61,266 bases of DNA from Thermoleophilia bacterium. Lineage in GTDB: Bacteria; Actinomycetota; Thermoleophilia; Miltoncostaeales; Miltoncostaeaceae. The stretch covers positions 1 through 61,266 of the forward strand of contig JADGPG010000041.1 of NCBI GenBank assembly GCA_017882545.1. Direction: 5' to 3'. A program made the position numbers and the translations under genes. Numbering within the stretch: the stretch's first letter is position 1; every line of letters starts with the position of its first letter. The notes under the pieces were generated by a model. It saw only the letters and a program-made list of their open reading frames with translations, made no database searches and was not told the origin of the DNA. This document shows positions 39,766-47,376 of the stretch, in pieces.

Positions 39766-42195
39766 GTGACGCCCCGCATCGGCATCCGTCTCCCGCAGTA
39801 CGGGACGTCATGGGACGACATCCGCGACACCGCCACGCTGCTCGACGGCACGTCGGTCGATGCGCTGTGGGTGAACGACCACTTCCAGTCGCCGGGTCGG
39901 CACAAGGCGGATGCGACCTTCGACGCCATCACGACGTTGGCGGCGATTGCCGCCTGCACGACCCGCGTCCGCCTCGGCACGGCGGTACTCTCGGCGAGCT
40001 ACCGGCCCGCCCAGGTGGCCGCCAAGCAGCTCGCCGTCATCGACGCAATCTCGGGCGGGCGGACCGTCGTGGGCCTCGGCGCGGGTTCGGACCGCGACGA
40101 ACACCGTGCCTTCGGGGTCCGGTACGGGACACCCGCCGAGCGCACCGCTGCGGTGCGCACCACACTCGCGACCTGGGAGGCGATGTGGTCGGCGCCGGAC
40201 GGCGCATCTGTCCCCGGGGTGATCGATGGCGCGCCCGTCCGTCCGCTCCTGCGACGGCCGCCGGTCTGGATCGCCGCCCACGGCCCGGTCCTTCTGCGTG
40301 AGGCCGGCCGCCGTGCCGACGGCGTGATCGCGGCCTGGACGTCCCCCCACGAATTCGCGGGACGGATCGCGGTCGCCGCCGACGCCGCGGCGGAGGCCGG
40401 CCGGCCGGCCCCGGCAGCCGCGCTCTACATGTTCTGTCTGATCGCAGCGTCCGCGGCGGACCGCGCCGATCTCGTGGCCGCGCAGGCGGCGCGCCTCGGA
40501 ACATCCCCGGCCCGCTTCCTACGCTGGCTCGGAACGACTGGGCTCGTCGGCAGCGCCGAGGACGTCCGCGATCGTCTCGCCGACTACGCCGCCGCCGGTG
40601 TGACCGACGTCATCTTGGCCCTGCCGGAGCGGGTTCCGATCGAGGCGTTTGCGGCGATCGCGGCCGCGTTTGCACCCGCCGTCGCGCCGCCGGCGGTTCC
40701 CGCCGGTGTCGGGGTCAGTCGACGGGCAAACCTCGTCCAGCTGTTGGTCGGTCAGCACCGGAAGTCCGGCCGGGGCGATCGGATCGCGGCGATCGATCCC
40801 GCGGGGTGCTGGACCTACGACGAGCTGTGGGCGGCGGCGGCGGCGGCCGGGGGTGCACTCTCGGCCGAGGGCGTCCGCGCCGGCGAGCGCGTCGCGATCG
40901 CCCTCCGCGACAGCCGCCCGTGGCTGGCCGCGTTCCTCGGGGCCGCGTGGATCGGCGCCGTCGCCATCCCGGTGGACCCGTTGGGCACCCACGATCACAC
41001 CGCGTTGATCCTGGACGATTGCGCGCCGCGCCTCACGGTGGTCGAGCCGGACCTCGCGACCGGCGGCTGGCCCGCGATCACCGCCGACGCGCTCGCCGTC
41101 GCGGGACCCGCGCCCCCAGTGGCTGCGGTCCATCCGGACGATCTCGCGTACATGATCTATTCCTCCGGATCGACCGGGCGGCCGAAGGGTGTCATGCATG
41201 CCCACCGCGACCTCGCCGCCGGCGTCGAGACCTACGCACGGCACATCCTGGAACTGGGACCCGGCAACATTTGCCATTCGACGGCGAAGCTGTTCACCTC
41301 GCTCGGGTTCGGGAACGGGTTCTTCCGGGTGCTCGGCTCCGGGGCCACGTGCCTGCTGAACCCGCACCGAACAAATCCGCGCACGGTCGTCGAACTCGTC
41401 GCGGCCGCCGACATCGACGTCCTGACCGGCGTTCCGACCTTCTGGGCGCAGCTGGTTGAGTACCTGCACCGCCATCCCAATCCCTCAGCGCTCGCCGGGC
41501 TGCGGCTGTGCGTGTCATCTGGCGACGGCCTGCCGCCCGGCGTGGCAGCCGAATTCGCCGACGTTGCCCCGGTAACTCTGATCGAGGGGCTCGGCTGCTC
41601 CGAGTGCTCGAATATCGTCATCTCGACCCGTCCCGGCGACCACCACCCGGGCAGTATCGGCAGCGCCGTTCCGGGGGTCGAGATCTCGCTGCGCGACCCG
41701 GACGGCCGCGAGGTACCAGACGGATCACCGGGTCGCCTGTGGATCCGGAGCCCGTCCAACACGTCCGGCTACTGGCGCCGCGCCGACGAGACGCGCGAGC
41801 TCGTTGTCGGGGAGTGGATCCGGATGGGCGACGTCCTCGTCTCCGAGAACGGCCGATTCCGCCACGTCGGACGGGTCGACGACCTCTTCAAGGTCCATGC
41901 TCAGTGGGTCAGCCCGACCGAGGTCGAGTCCTGCCTGCTCGAGGACAGCAGGGTCCGGGAGGCGGCGGTCGGTGGCGTCCCTGACGAACACGGAATGCTG
42001 CGCGTCGTCGCGTGGATCACGGTCGATGGGGCGCCGACCGCCGGACTTGGCGCCGAGTTGCGACGACACGTGGCGCATCGCCTGGCCCCGTATAAAGCCC
42101 CCCGGCAGGTGATCGTCCGCGAGGCGCTGCCGCGCCTGCCGTCCGGGAAACTCAACCGGCGGCTGCTGCGCGAGCAGGCCGGCGCACCGGCTTAG
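39766..42195 (+). CDS. luciferase-like monooxygenase fused to CoA ligase
   Basis: An 809-residue fusion from GTG 39766. Residues 1-310 are a luciferase-like (LLM) TIM-barrel, probably F420- or FMN-dependent: RIGIRLPQYGTSWDDIRDTA, VRLGTAVLSASYRPAQVAAK and GRTVVGLGAGSDRDEHRAFG. Residues 320-809 are an ANL adenylating enzyme like benzoate-CoA ligase: P-loop MIYSSGSTGRPKGVMHAHRD, ETYARHILELGPGN, LGFGNGFFRVLGSG, VLTGVPTFWAQLVEY, the GD motif IRMGDVLV and catalytic Lys795 in RLPSGKLNRRLL. The frame is open and continuous. It suggests oxidation and CoA-thioester formation of one carboxylic substrate in a single protein. Its stop overlaps the convergent hydrolase gene. Confidence 0.88.
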   Translation: MTPRIGIRLPQYGTSWDDIRDTATLLDGTSVDALWVNDHFQSPGRHKADATFDAITTLAAIAACTTRVRLGTAVLSASYRPAQVAAKQLAVIDAISGGRTVVGLGAGSDRDEHRAFGVRYGTPAERTAAVRTTLATWEAMWSAPDGASVPGVIDGAPVRPLLRRPPVWIAAHGPVLLREAGRRADGVIAAWTSPHEFAGRIAVAADAAAEAGRPAPAAALYMFCLIAASAADRADLVAAQAARLGTSPARFLRWLGTTGLVGSAEDVRDRLADYAAAGVTDVILALPERVPIEAFAAIAAAFAPAVAPPAVPAGVGVSRRANLVQLLVGQHRKSGRGDRIAAIDPAGCWTYDELWAAAAAAGGALSAEGVRAGERVAIALRDSRPWLAAFLGAAWIGAVAIPVDPLGTHDHTALILDDCAPRLTVVEPDLATGGWPAITADALAVAGPAPPVAAVHPDDLAYMIYSSGSTGRPKGVMHAHRDLAAGVETYARHILELGPGNICHSTAKLFTSLGFGNGFFRVLGSGATCLLNPHRTNPRTVVELVAAADIDVLTGVPTFWAQLVEYLHRHPNPSALAGLRLCVSSGDGLPPGVAAEFADVAPVTLIEGLGCSECSNIVISTRPGDHHPGSIGSAVPGVEISLRDPDGREVPDGSPGRLWIRSPSNTSGYWRRADETRELVVGEWIRMGDVLVSENGRFRHVGRVDDLFKVHAQWVSPTEVESCLLEDSRVREAAVGGVPDEHGMLRVVAWITVDGAPTAGLGAELRRHVAHRLAPYKAPRQVIVREALPRLPSGKLNRRLLREQAGAPA

Positions 42196-43049
42196 GCAGC
42201 GGCGGCGAACCAGTCGATCAGGAGCGCATTGACCGCGTCCGGGGCTTCCTGCTGCACCCAGTGGCTGACGCCGCCCAGGCGCTCGACACGCACCGGCCCC
42301 GCAACCTTCGCCACCGAGCGGTCCAGCAGACCGAGACCCAGATATGCGTCGGCCTCACCCCAAATGACCATCGTCGGCGTGGTGATGTCCGGCAGCTGCG
42401 GCGGCGGCCGGAGCCAGGCGGCCGCCGGCATGTTGGCCCGGTAGTAGTTCAGGGCCGCGGTCAGTGCGCCGTCACGGGCGAAGGCGTCAAGGTAGACCCC
42501 CACATCCTGCTGGGTAAACGTGCCGGGCGCAGCGTTCTCGAACACCATCTCGCGAAGATGCCGAAAGTCGTCGTCGGACAGCCAACTCTCGGCGACACCG
42601 ACAAACTGGAACAGCAGCATGTACCAACTCTTGGCACGCTGGGATGGGTCGTCGCGACGCGCCTCCGCGGACGCCACCGGATGTGGCGCGTTGGCGATCA
42701 CCAGTGACCTCACCCGGCCCGGATGGAGTGCCGCGGTCGCCCACGCCAGGCCCCCGCCCCAGTCGTGCCCCACCAGGTGGACGCGGTCGTACCCGAGCGC
42801 ATCGATGAGGCCGACGATGTCACCCACCAAAGTGGCCACGCCGTACGCGCCGACGCCCGTCGGGCGATCGGACGCACCGTACCCGCGCAGGTCCGGGGCG
42901 ATCGCACGGTACCCAGCGCCGGCCAGGGCGGGAAGCTGATGGCGCCAGGAGTAGGCGAGCTCGGGAAACCCGTGGAGCAGCAGCACCGGATCACCGTCGC
43001 CCTCGGATCCGATCGCGAGGCGGATATCCCCGACCTTGACGCGCTCCAT
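42192..43049 (-). CDS. alpha/beta hydrolase (epoxide-hydrolase-like)
   Basis: A 285-residue alpha/beta hydrolase. The oxyanion HGFP motif is VLLLHGFPELAYSWRHQLPA, the nucleophile elbow VHLVGHDWGGGLAWATA has Asp in the G-H-D-W-G pattern typical of epoxide hydrolases and haloalkane dehalogenases, and the late acid and His are in VIWGEADAYLGLGL and GGVSHWVQQEAP. Two Tyr residues in the cap would mark an epoxide hydrolase, and YRANM and WYMLL regions could supply them. ATG 43049 has GGGGAGG upstream. It may process products of the neighbouring monooxygenase, but this is inference. Confidence 0.87.
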   Translation of the reverse strand: MERVKVGDIRLAIGSEGDGDPVLLLHGFPELAYSWRHQLPALAGAGYRAIAPDLRGYGASDRPTGVGAYGVATLVGDIVGLIDALGYDRVHLVGHDWGGGLAWATAALHPGRVRSLVIANAPHPVASAEARRDDPSQRAKSWYMLLFQFVGVAESWLSDDDFRHLREMVFENAAPGTFTQQDVGVYLDAFARDGALTAALNYYRANMPAAAWLRPPPQLPDITTPTMVIWGEADAYLGLGLLDRSVAKVAGPVRVERLGGVSHWVQQEAPDAVNALLIDWFAAAA

Positions 43050-43084
43050 CAGCACCTCCCCCGCGGCGCCCGGTCCGTCATCAC

Positions 43085-44341
43085 CTAGGCTCGCGGCGCC
43101 GTGATCACGCCGTTGGCGGAGACGTGCGCGGCGGTCGCGCCGAAGTCCTCCCGGGACAACGTGCGAATGTCGGAGATCGCATATCCGCCCGGATACGGCA
43201 CGCCGCTCCCGTTCAGCGCGACCGGACGAATCCGACCCGACACGAACTGCCCGTTGCCATGCAGCGTGACCTGCAGGACGGCGCTCTGGGACAACACGCC
43301 GCCGAGGCCGAAGGCGCGGTAGCCGACGAAGTTGCCCATGCTGTAGGCGATCAGGCGTCCACGCCAAAACTGCATGCCCCGCAACACGTGCGGACCGGAA
43401 CCGACCACGAGGTCGGCTCCGGCGGCGATGGCGGTGTGCGCGAAGGCGAGCACGTTGCCGCGGTTCTCTCCGAGGTAATACTCGGTCCCGGGACGGACAT
43501 GCTGCGCGGCGACGCCCTCGGCGCCGGCGTGGACGTGGACGATCACCACGTTTGCCTCACGGGCGGCCTTGCGCACGAGCGCGGCCACGCCCGACAGGTT
43601 CGTGGAGTCGTTGGCCCAGTTGTAGGGGGCGAATCCGAGCACCGCCACCGACACACCGCCGACGCGCTGGATGGCGATCGTGCCGGGCGGACCTGTGTAA
43701 CGGATCCCGACCCCTTTGAGCGCCCGCGCGGTGTTGAGCTGGCCGGCGACGCCGAAGTCGTGCGAGTGGTTGTTCGCCCCGTTCATCACCGTGAATCCGG
43801 CGCGCTTCAAGTTGTTCGCGTAGCTCGGCGGACTGCGGAAGGCAAAACAGGTCGACGACGGGCCGGCGCCGCACTTGGACGTCCCCGTCGGACCCGTAAG
43901 CGTGCCCTCGAGGTTGCCGGTGACCACGTTCCCGACCAGATCGCCCGTTACCGACGAGAATAGGTACCGGCCGTTCGCAGGCGGTAGGCCCCACGGCGGC
44001 GACCCCATCATCGTGTCCCCGACGTCGGCGATCGAGACCTTGGCGGCGGCGGTCGCTGCGCTCAACGGGGCGGCGGCGGCCGTGGCCGAGGTGCCGGTCG
44101 AGGGCGCCGTGCCGGTCGTGGCGGCTGATGTCGCCGTGGGTGTCGCCGGCGTGCCAGCCCCGGTCGAGGTCGTTGCCGTGTGGGAGCTGCCGCCGGTGCC
44201 GCCGACGGCGGTCCAGACGACCAGGGCGACCAGGAGGACGCCCGCAGCGACGAGCAGCGCGGACTGGCGGCGGCGCTGGACGCGGCGCCGCTCGGCGGCA
44301 CGGCGTCGCGCATCACGGTCTGGCGGGCGGTTCGTCGACAT
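43085..44341 (-). CDS. exported CapA-family protein
   Basis: A 418-residue exported protein: a very basic cytoplasmic tail (RRRAAERRRVQRRRQS), one membrane helix (ALLVAAGVLLVALVVWTAV), a Thr/Ala-rich linker of about 55 residues, then a CapA/PgsA metallophosphatase-like domain. Motifs are VSIADVGDTMMGSPPWG (DxGD), VVTGNLEGTLT (GNLE), VMNGANNHSHDFG (GANNH), VVIVHVHAGAEG and VVGSGPHVLRGMQFW with YSMGNFVG. CapA proteins take part in poly-gamma-glutamate or other capsule synthesis. No capB/C genes are nearby. It has the same architecture as the next gene, suggesting both act in the cell envelope. Confidence 0.85.
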   Translation of the reverse strand: MSTNRPPDRDARRRAAERRRVQRRRQSALLVAAGVLLVALVVWTAVGGTGGSSHTATTSTGAGTPATPTATSAATTGTAPSTGTSATAAAAPLSAATAAAKVSIADVGDTMMGSPPWGLPPANGRYLFSSVTGDLVGNVVTGNLEGTLTGPTGTSKCGAGPSSTCFAFRSPPSYANNLKRAGFTVMNGANNHSHDFGVAGQLNTARALKGVGIRYTGPPGTIAIQRVGGVSVAVLGFAPYNWANDSTNLSGVAALVRKAAREANVVIVHVHAGAEGVAAQHVRPGTEYYLGENRGNVLAFAHTAIAAGADLVVGSGPHVLRGMQFWRGRLIAYSMGNFVGYRAFGLGGVLSQSAVLQVTLHGNGQFVSGRIRPVALNGSGVPYPGGYAISDIRTLSREDFGATAAHVSANGVITAPRA

Positions 44342-44393
44342 TGCGCTCAGACAGTCTACGCCCGCACCTGCGCGACCCCGACACGCGCCGACC

Positions 44394-45485
44394 TCACCAC
44401 GGCAGTTTCACCGTCCCGCTGCCCGTCCGCAGCGAGATGGTGAAGAAGTCCTTTTCGCTGGCGTGGAGGAACCTGCCCGGAATCTGGTTGGGGTTCGGCG
44501 TCACGAGCGTGGGCAGATGCGCCCCGGGCGCCCCGAAGGTCACCAGGATCGGCCAGTAGGGGTTGATGTCGAGCTGCATTGCACGGACCGCGCCGGCGTG
44601 GATCAGCGCGGTCGCGATGCTGCGCACGCTCTGATTGGGGCCGGCGGCGTAGATCAGGTTGCCGTGCGTGTCGATTCCCAGCGCGGAGCGCCAGACCGAG
44701 TACGCGCCCTTCCAGGTCAGGCCCCAGTCCGAGAGGATGCCGGCGTTCGGGCTGACGTGGGCACCGCTCACCAGCATCCGGAGGTTCTGGCGGGCGACGA
44801 TGATGTCCGCGCCCGGTCGGGCGCCGCCGGTCCAGCGGACGATGTCCACGGTACCGTCGCTGTGTTCAACCATCGTCGCCTTGCCGTACACCATGGCGTG
44901 ATAGAGCGTCCGATGGGCGTAGAAGCCGGCCGAATCGTCCTTCTCGTAGAACCCCGAGTTGAAGGTCGCGACGAGATTCCGGCGCCCGGTCAGCGGCACC
45001 TCGGTCGGTCCGACGGTGCGGCCGCCCATCAGCGGATTCTTGTAGCCCGGATACAGTCCGACGACCGTCCGGCTCTGGTTGAACCAGGCAAGGGTGACCT
45101 TGTCGCCCGCGTTGTCGGTGACCAAGTGTGTCAGGAGCACGGCGGGCGGTTGGCCGGTCCACAGTGATGGGTTCGTCCACGGGGGCGCGGTTCGCCGAGA
45201 CGCCACCATCGGACCGACGTGCGCGGGTCCCCCGGACGCAGCGATCGTCGCGGTGGTGCCCGTCGGGGTCGGGCCCGTCGCGGTCGTGCCGGTGGCCGTC
45301 GCCCGGTGGCTCGACACCGTCGTGGACGACCCGCCTGACGAGCCGTGGCCCGCGACGGCCCACGCGACCAGGGCGACGCCCAGCACCCCGGCGACCGACA
45401 GGACGACCGCCCGGCGGCGGCGGATCCGGCGGCGGCGCACGGCCCGGCGCTCCTCGCGATTGCGTGGTGTCAACGGCTCAGACAT
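44394..45485 (-). CDS. exported phosphodiester-glycosidase-like protein
   Basis: A 363-residue exported protein with the same plan as its CapA neighbour: basic tail (RREERRAV-type RRRRIRRRR run), membrane helix (VLSVAGVLGVALVAWAVAG), Ser/Thr-rich linker, then a domain like NAGPA/phosphodiester glycosidase (DUF2233): VATFNSGFYEKDDSAGFYAH, VGLYPGYKNPLMGG, IIVARQNLRMLVSG, ALGIDTHGNLIYAAG and the end MQLDINPYWPILVTFG. Such enzymes cut phosphodiester-linked sugars, for example in cell-wall glycopolymers. ATG 45485 lies 64 bases from the divergent HAD gene. Confidence 0.8.
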   Translation of the reverse strand: MSEPLTPRNREERRAVRRRRIRRRRAVVLSVAGVLGVALVAWAVAGHGSSGGSSTTVSSHRATATGTTATGPTPTGTTATIAASGGPAHVGPMVASRRTAPPWTNPSLWTGQPPAVLLTHLVTDNAGDKVTLAWFNQSRTVVGLYPGYKNPLMGGRTVGPTEVPLTGRRNLVATFNSGFYEKDDSAGFYAHRTLYHAMVYGKATMVEHSDGTVDIVRWTGGARPGADIIVARQNLRMLVSGAHVSPNAGILSDWGLTWKGAYSVWRSALGIDTHGNLIYAAGPNQSVRSIATALIHAGAVRAMQLDINPYWPILVTFGAPGAHLPTLVTPNPNQIPGRFLHASEKDFFTISLRTGSGTVKLPW

Positions 45486-45550
45486 CGCGCGGCAGTGTAG
45501 TGCTGAACCCGTGGATCGCTCAATCCTCCATGCACCTAGAATGCCGCCGA

Positions 45551-46186
45551 ATGGATGCCGAACACCCACCGTCCCGCCCGGCGCCGCACGTCGAGTACCT
45601 CGTCCTCGACGCCGGCGGCGTGATCTTCCCGTCGGCAATGCCACAGGTCGTTGCCGAACTCGTCGCGCGGTCCGGGCGCAGCGAGGATCAGCTGTGGCGC
45701 TTCTTCAACACCCACCTGCATCAGGCCTTCTGGAGCGGCCGCATCGGCCTCGGGGAATTCTGGACCGCCATGACCGACTTCGCCGGAACCGCGGGTATGC
45801 CGGGCCGCTCACCCGCCGCGCTGCCGGTCCCCGTGCTCACACCGTTGTCCCACATTGCGGCCATCTGTGAGTGGACGACGCGGGTCCCGACGGGGATCCT
45901 GTCGAATCAGCGGGCCGAGTGGCTGCTGCCGGCGCTCGATCGGGCGGGGCTCACGGCGCGGTTCGATCCGATTCTGATCTCGAGCCGGACCGGGCTGGTC
46001 AAGCCCGATCCGACCGCGCTCGCCCAACTGACCGGGCTCGGCGTGCCCCCTGAGGCGGTGCTGTACGTCGACGATCGCGCCGGCGCATGTGATGCCGCGC
46101 GGGCGCTTGGCGTCGCCACGGTGGTGGCCGACCCTGCCGGGCTGTGGCTCGAGGCCGTCGCTGCGCGGCTTGGGGTCGGCCGTTGA
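45551..46186 (+). CDS. HAD-family hydrolase
   Basis: A 211-residue haloacid-dehalogenase-superfamily hydrolase. Motif I is YLVLDAGGVIFPSAMPQ, with Asp nucleophile and the GGV pattern of the YihX-like group. A helical cap follows, then motif II GILSNQRAEWLL, motif III Lys in TGLVKPDPTALAQL and motif IV YVDDRAGACDAARALG. The substrate is likely a small phosphorylated compound. ATG 45551 is used; ATG 45530 is in frame and would add seven residues. Divergent from the phosphodiester-glycosidase-like gene. Confidence 0.87.
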   Translation: MDAEHPPSRPAPHVEYLVLDAGGVIFPSAMPQVVAELVARSGRSEDQLWRFFNTHLHQAFWSGRIGLGEFWTAMTDFAGTAGMPGRSPAALPVPVLTPLSHIAAICEWTTRVPTGILSNQRAEWLLPALDRAGLTARFDPILISSRTGLVKPDPTALAQLTGLGVPPEAVLYVDDRAGACDAARALGVATVVADPAGLWLEAVAARLGVGR

Positions 46187-46198
46187 GCGGCGAGACGT

Positions 46199-46957
46199 CT
46201 ACATGACGACCCCGCCGTTGACCGACAACACCTGTCCGGTGATGAAGCCCGCCGCCGGTGACACCATAAACGCGACGGCCTCGGCGATTTCCTCCGGCAA
46301 CCCGGCACGCCGCATCGGCGCGGCGCGGATCGCGCCCTCGACGATCTTCGCCCCGATCGGATCCTCGGCCAGGCGATCCTGGAACCCGGTCTGCGTCAGG
46401 GCCGGCGAGACGCAGTTGACCCGGATGCCGTCGCGAGCAACTTCACGCGCCAGCGATTTGGAGAATGCCACCACGGCGGCTTTCGCCCCCGCATACACGG
46501 ATTCGCCCCATCCGCCGACGCGCGCGGTGTCGGAGGCGATCGACACGATCACGCCCCCGTTGGGCGCCTCGCGCAGCAACGGCAGGGCCGCGTAGGTCCC
46601 GGCGACCACCCCGAGATAGTTGATGTCGACGATGCGGCGCCAATCGGCGGGGTCGGAGTCCGCGAACAGGCCCGGACGGTCCCAGCCGGCGTTGTTGACC
46701 AGGATGTCCAGCCGCCCGTACCGCTGCCGTACGGCGATGGCCGCCGCCTCGTGATCGTCGAGACGGGTCACGTCCTGGATCAGCGCCATCGCGTCCGACC
46801 CGAAGCGTGCCGCCACCTCCAGGACCGCCGGATCGCGATCGGTCACGACGATCGTGGCGCCCCGTTCGGCGAGTACTCGACCGATCTGTTGCCCCATACC
46901 ACCGGCGCCGCCTGTCACGAGCGCAACTCGGCCATCGAGTCGGGTCAGGTCGCTCAT
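46199..46957 (-). CDS. SDR dehydrogenase (3-oxoacyl/hydroxyacyl-CoA type)
   Basis: A 252-residue classical SDR: cofactor motif ALVTGGAGGMGQQIGRVLA, Asp after strand two (VVTDRDPA) favouring NAD+, NNAG (ILVNNAGWDRPGLF), catalytic Ser in VIVSIASDTARV, YAGAK (ESVYAGAKAAVVAFSKSLAR) and the family ending GFITGQVLSVNGG. This class includes 3-hydroxyacyl-CoA and 2-hydroxycyclohexanecarboxyl-CoA dehydrogenases. It is the last of three overlapping genes (ligase, thioesterase, SDR), so a CoA-thioester substrate is likely. Confidence 0.9.
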   Translation of the reverse strand: MSDLTRLDGRVALVTGGAGGMGQQIGRVLAERGATIVVTDRDPAVLEVAARFGSDAMALIQDVTRLDDHEAAAIAVRQRYGRLDILVNNAGWDRPGLFADSDPADWRRIVDINYLGVVAGTYAALPLLREAPNGGVIVSIASDTARVGGWGESVYAGAKAAVVAFSKSLAREVARDGIRVNCVSPALTQTGFQDRLAEDPIGAKIVEGAIRAAPMRRAGLPEEIAEAVAFMVSPAAGFITGQVLSVNGGVVM

Positions 46958-47376
46958 GCGCCACCTGCCGCGAAGCGCATGAAGGTGCCCTGGGAACTCG
47001 CCACGATGCGTCCGTCCGGCCCGTGAATCTCGGCGCGGGCGACGGCGATGCGGCGCCCCATGTCGATGACCGATCCGGTGCCGGTCAGCTCGCCCGGGTT
47101 CCCGGGCGCCGTGAAGTTCGCCTTCATCTCGATGGTCGCGCACCCTTCGTCGGCCGGCATTCGCGCCAGCAGTGCCAGTGCCATCGCGGCGTCGAGCATG
47201 CCGGCGATGATCCCGCCGTGAGCGGTGCCGTAGAGCTGGGTGTGCTCCGGCGTGATCTCGATCCGGAACAGGCTCCCGTCACTGTCGGCCCGCTCCACGC
47301 GCATGCCGACCAGCGTGTAGTAGCCGCAGTTGTTCCATCGCTCGAGGATGGCCGGGTCGAGCGCGTCAGTGGTCAT
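46954..47376 (-). CDS. PaaI-like hotdog thioesterase
   Basis: A 140-residue single hotdog-fold acyl-CoA thioesterase. The hallmark is YGTAHGGIIAGMLDAAMALA, with the HGG motif on the central helix and a following Asp, then TIEMKANFTAP and the last strands SVIDMGRRIAVARAEIHGPD. PaaI-type enzymes hydrolyse aromatic or stalled acyl-CoA esters. Its ATG overlaps the ligase end by 11 bases and its stop overlaps the SDR start (ATGA), so the three genes form an operon. Confidence 0.9.
   Translation of the reverse strand: MTTDALDPAILERWNNCGYYTLVGMRVERADSDGSLFRIEITPEHTQLYGTAHGGIIAGMLDAAMALALLARMPADEGCATIEMKANFTAPGNPGELTGTGSVIDMGRRIAVARAEIHGPDGRIVASSQGTFMRFAAGGA

Noticed and set aside
39766-42195. A true bioluminescence system
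   Set aside because: Luciferase-like names a fold shared by many F420/FMN monooxygenases; no luxCDE-type or aldehyde-producing genes are present.
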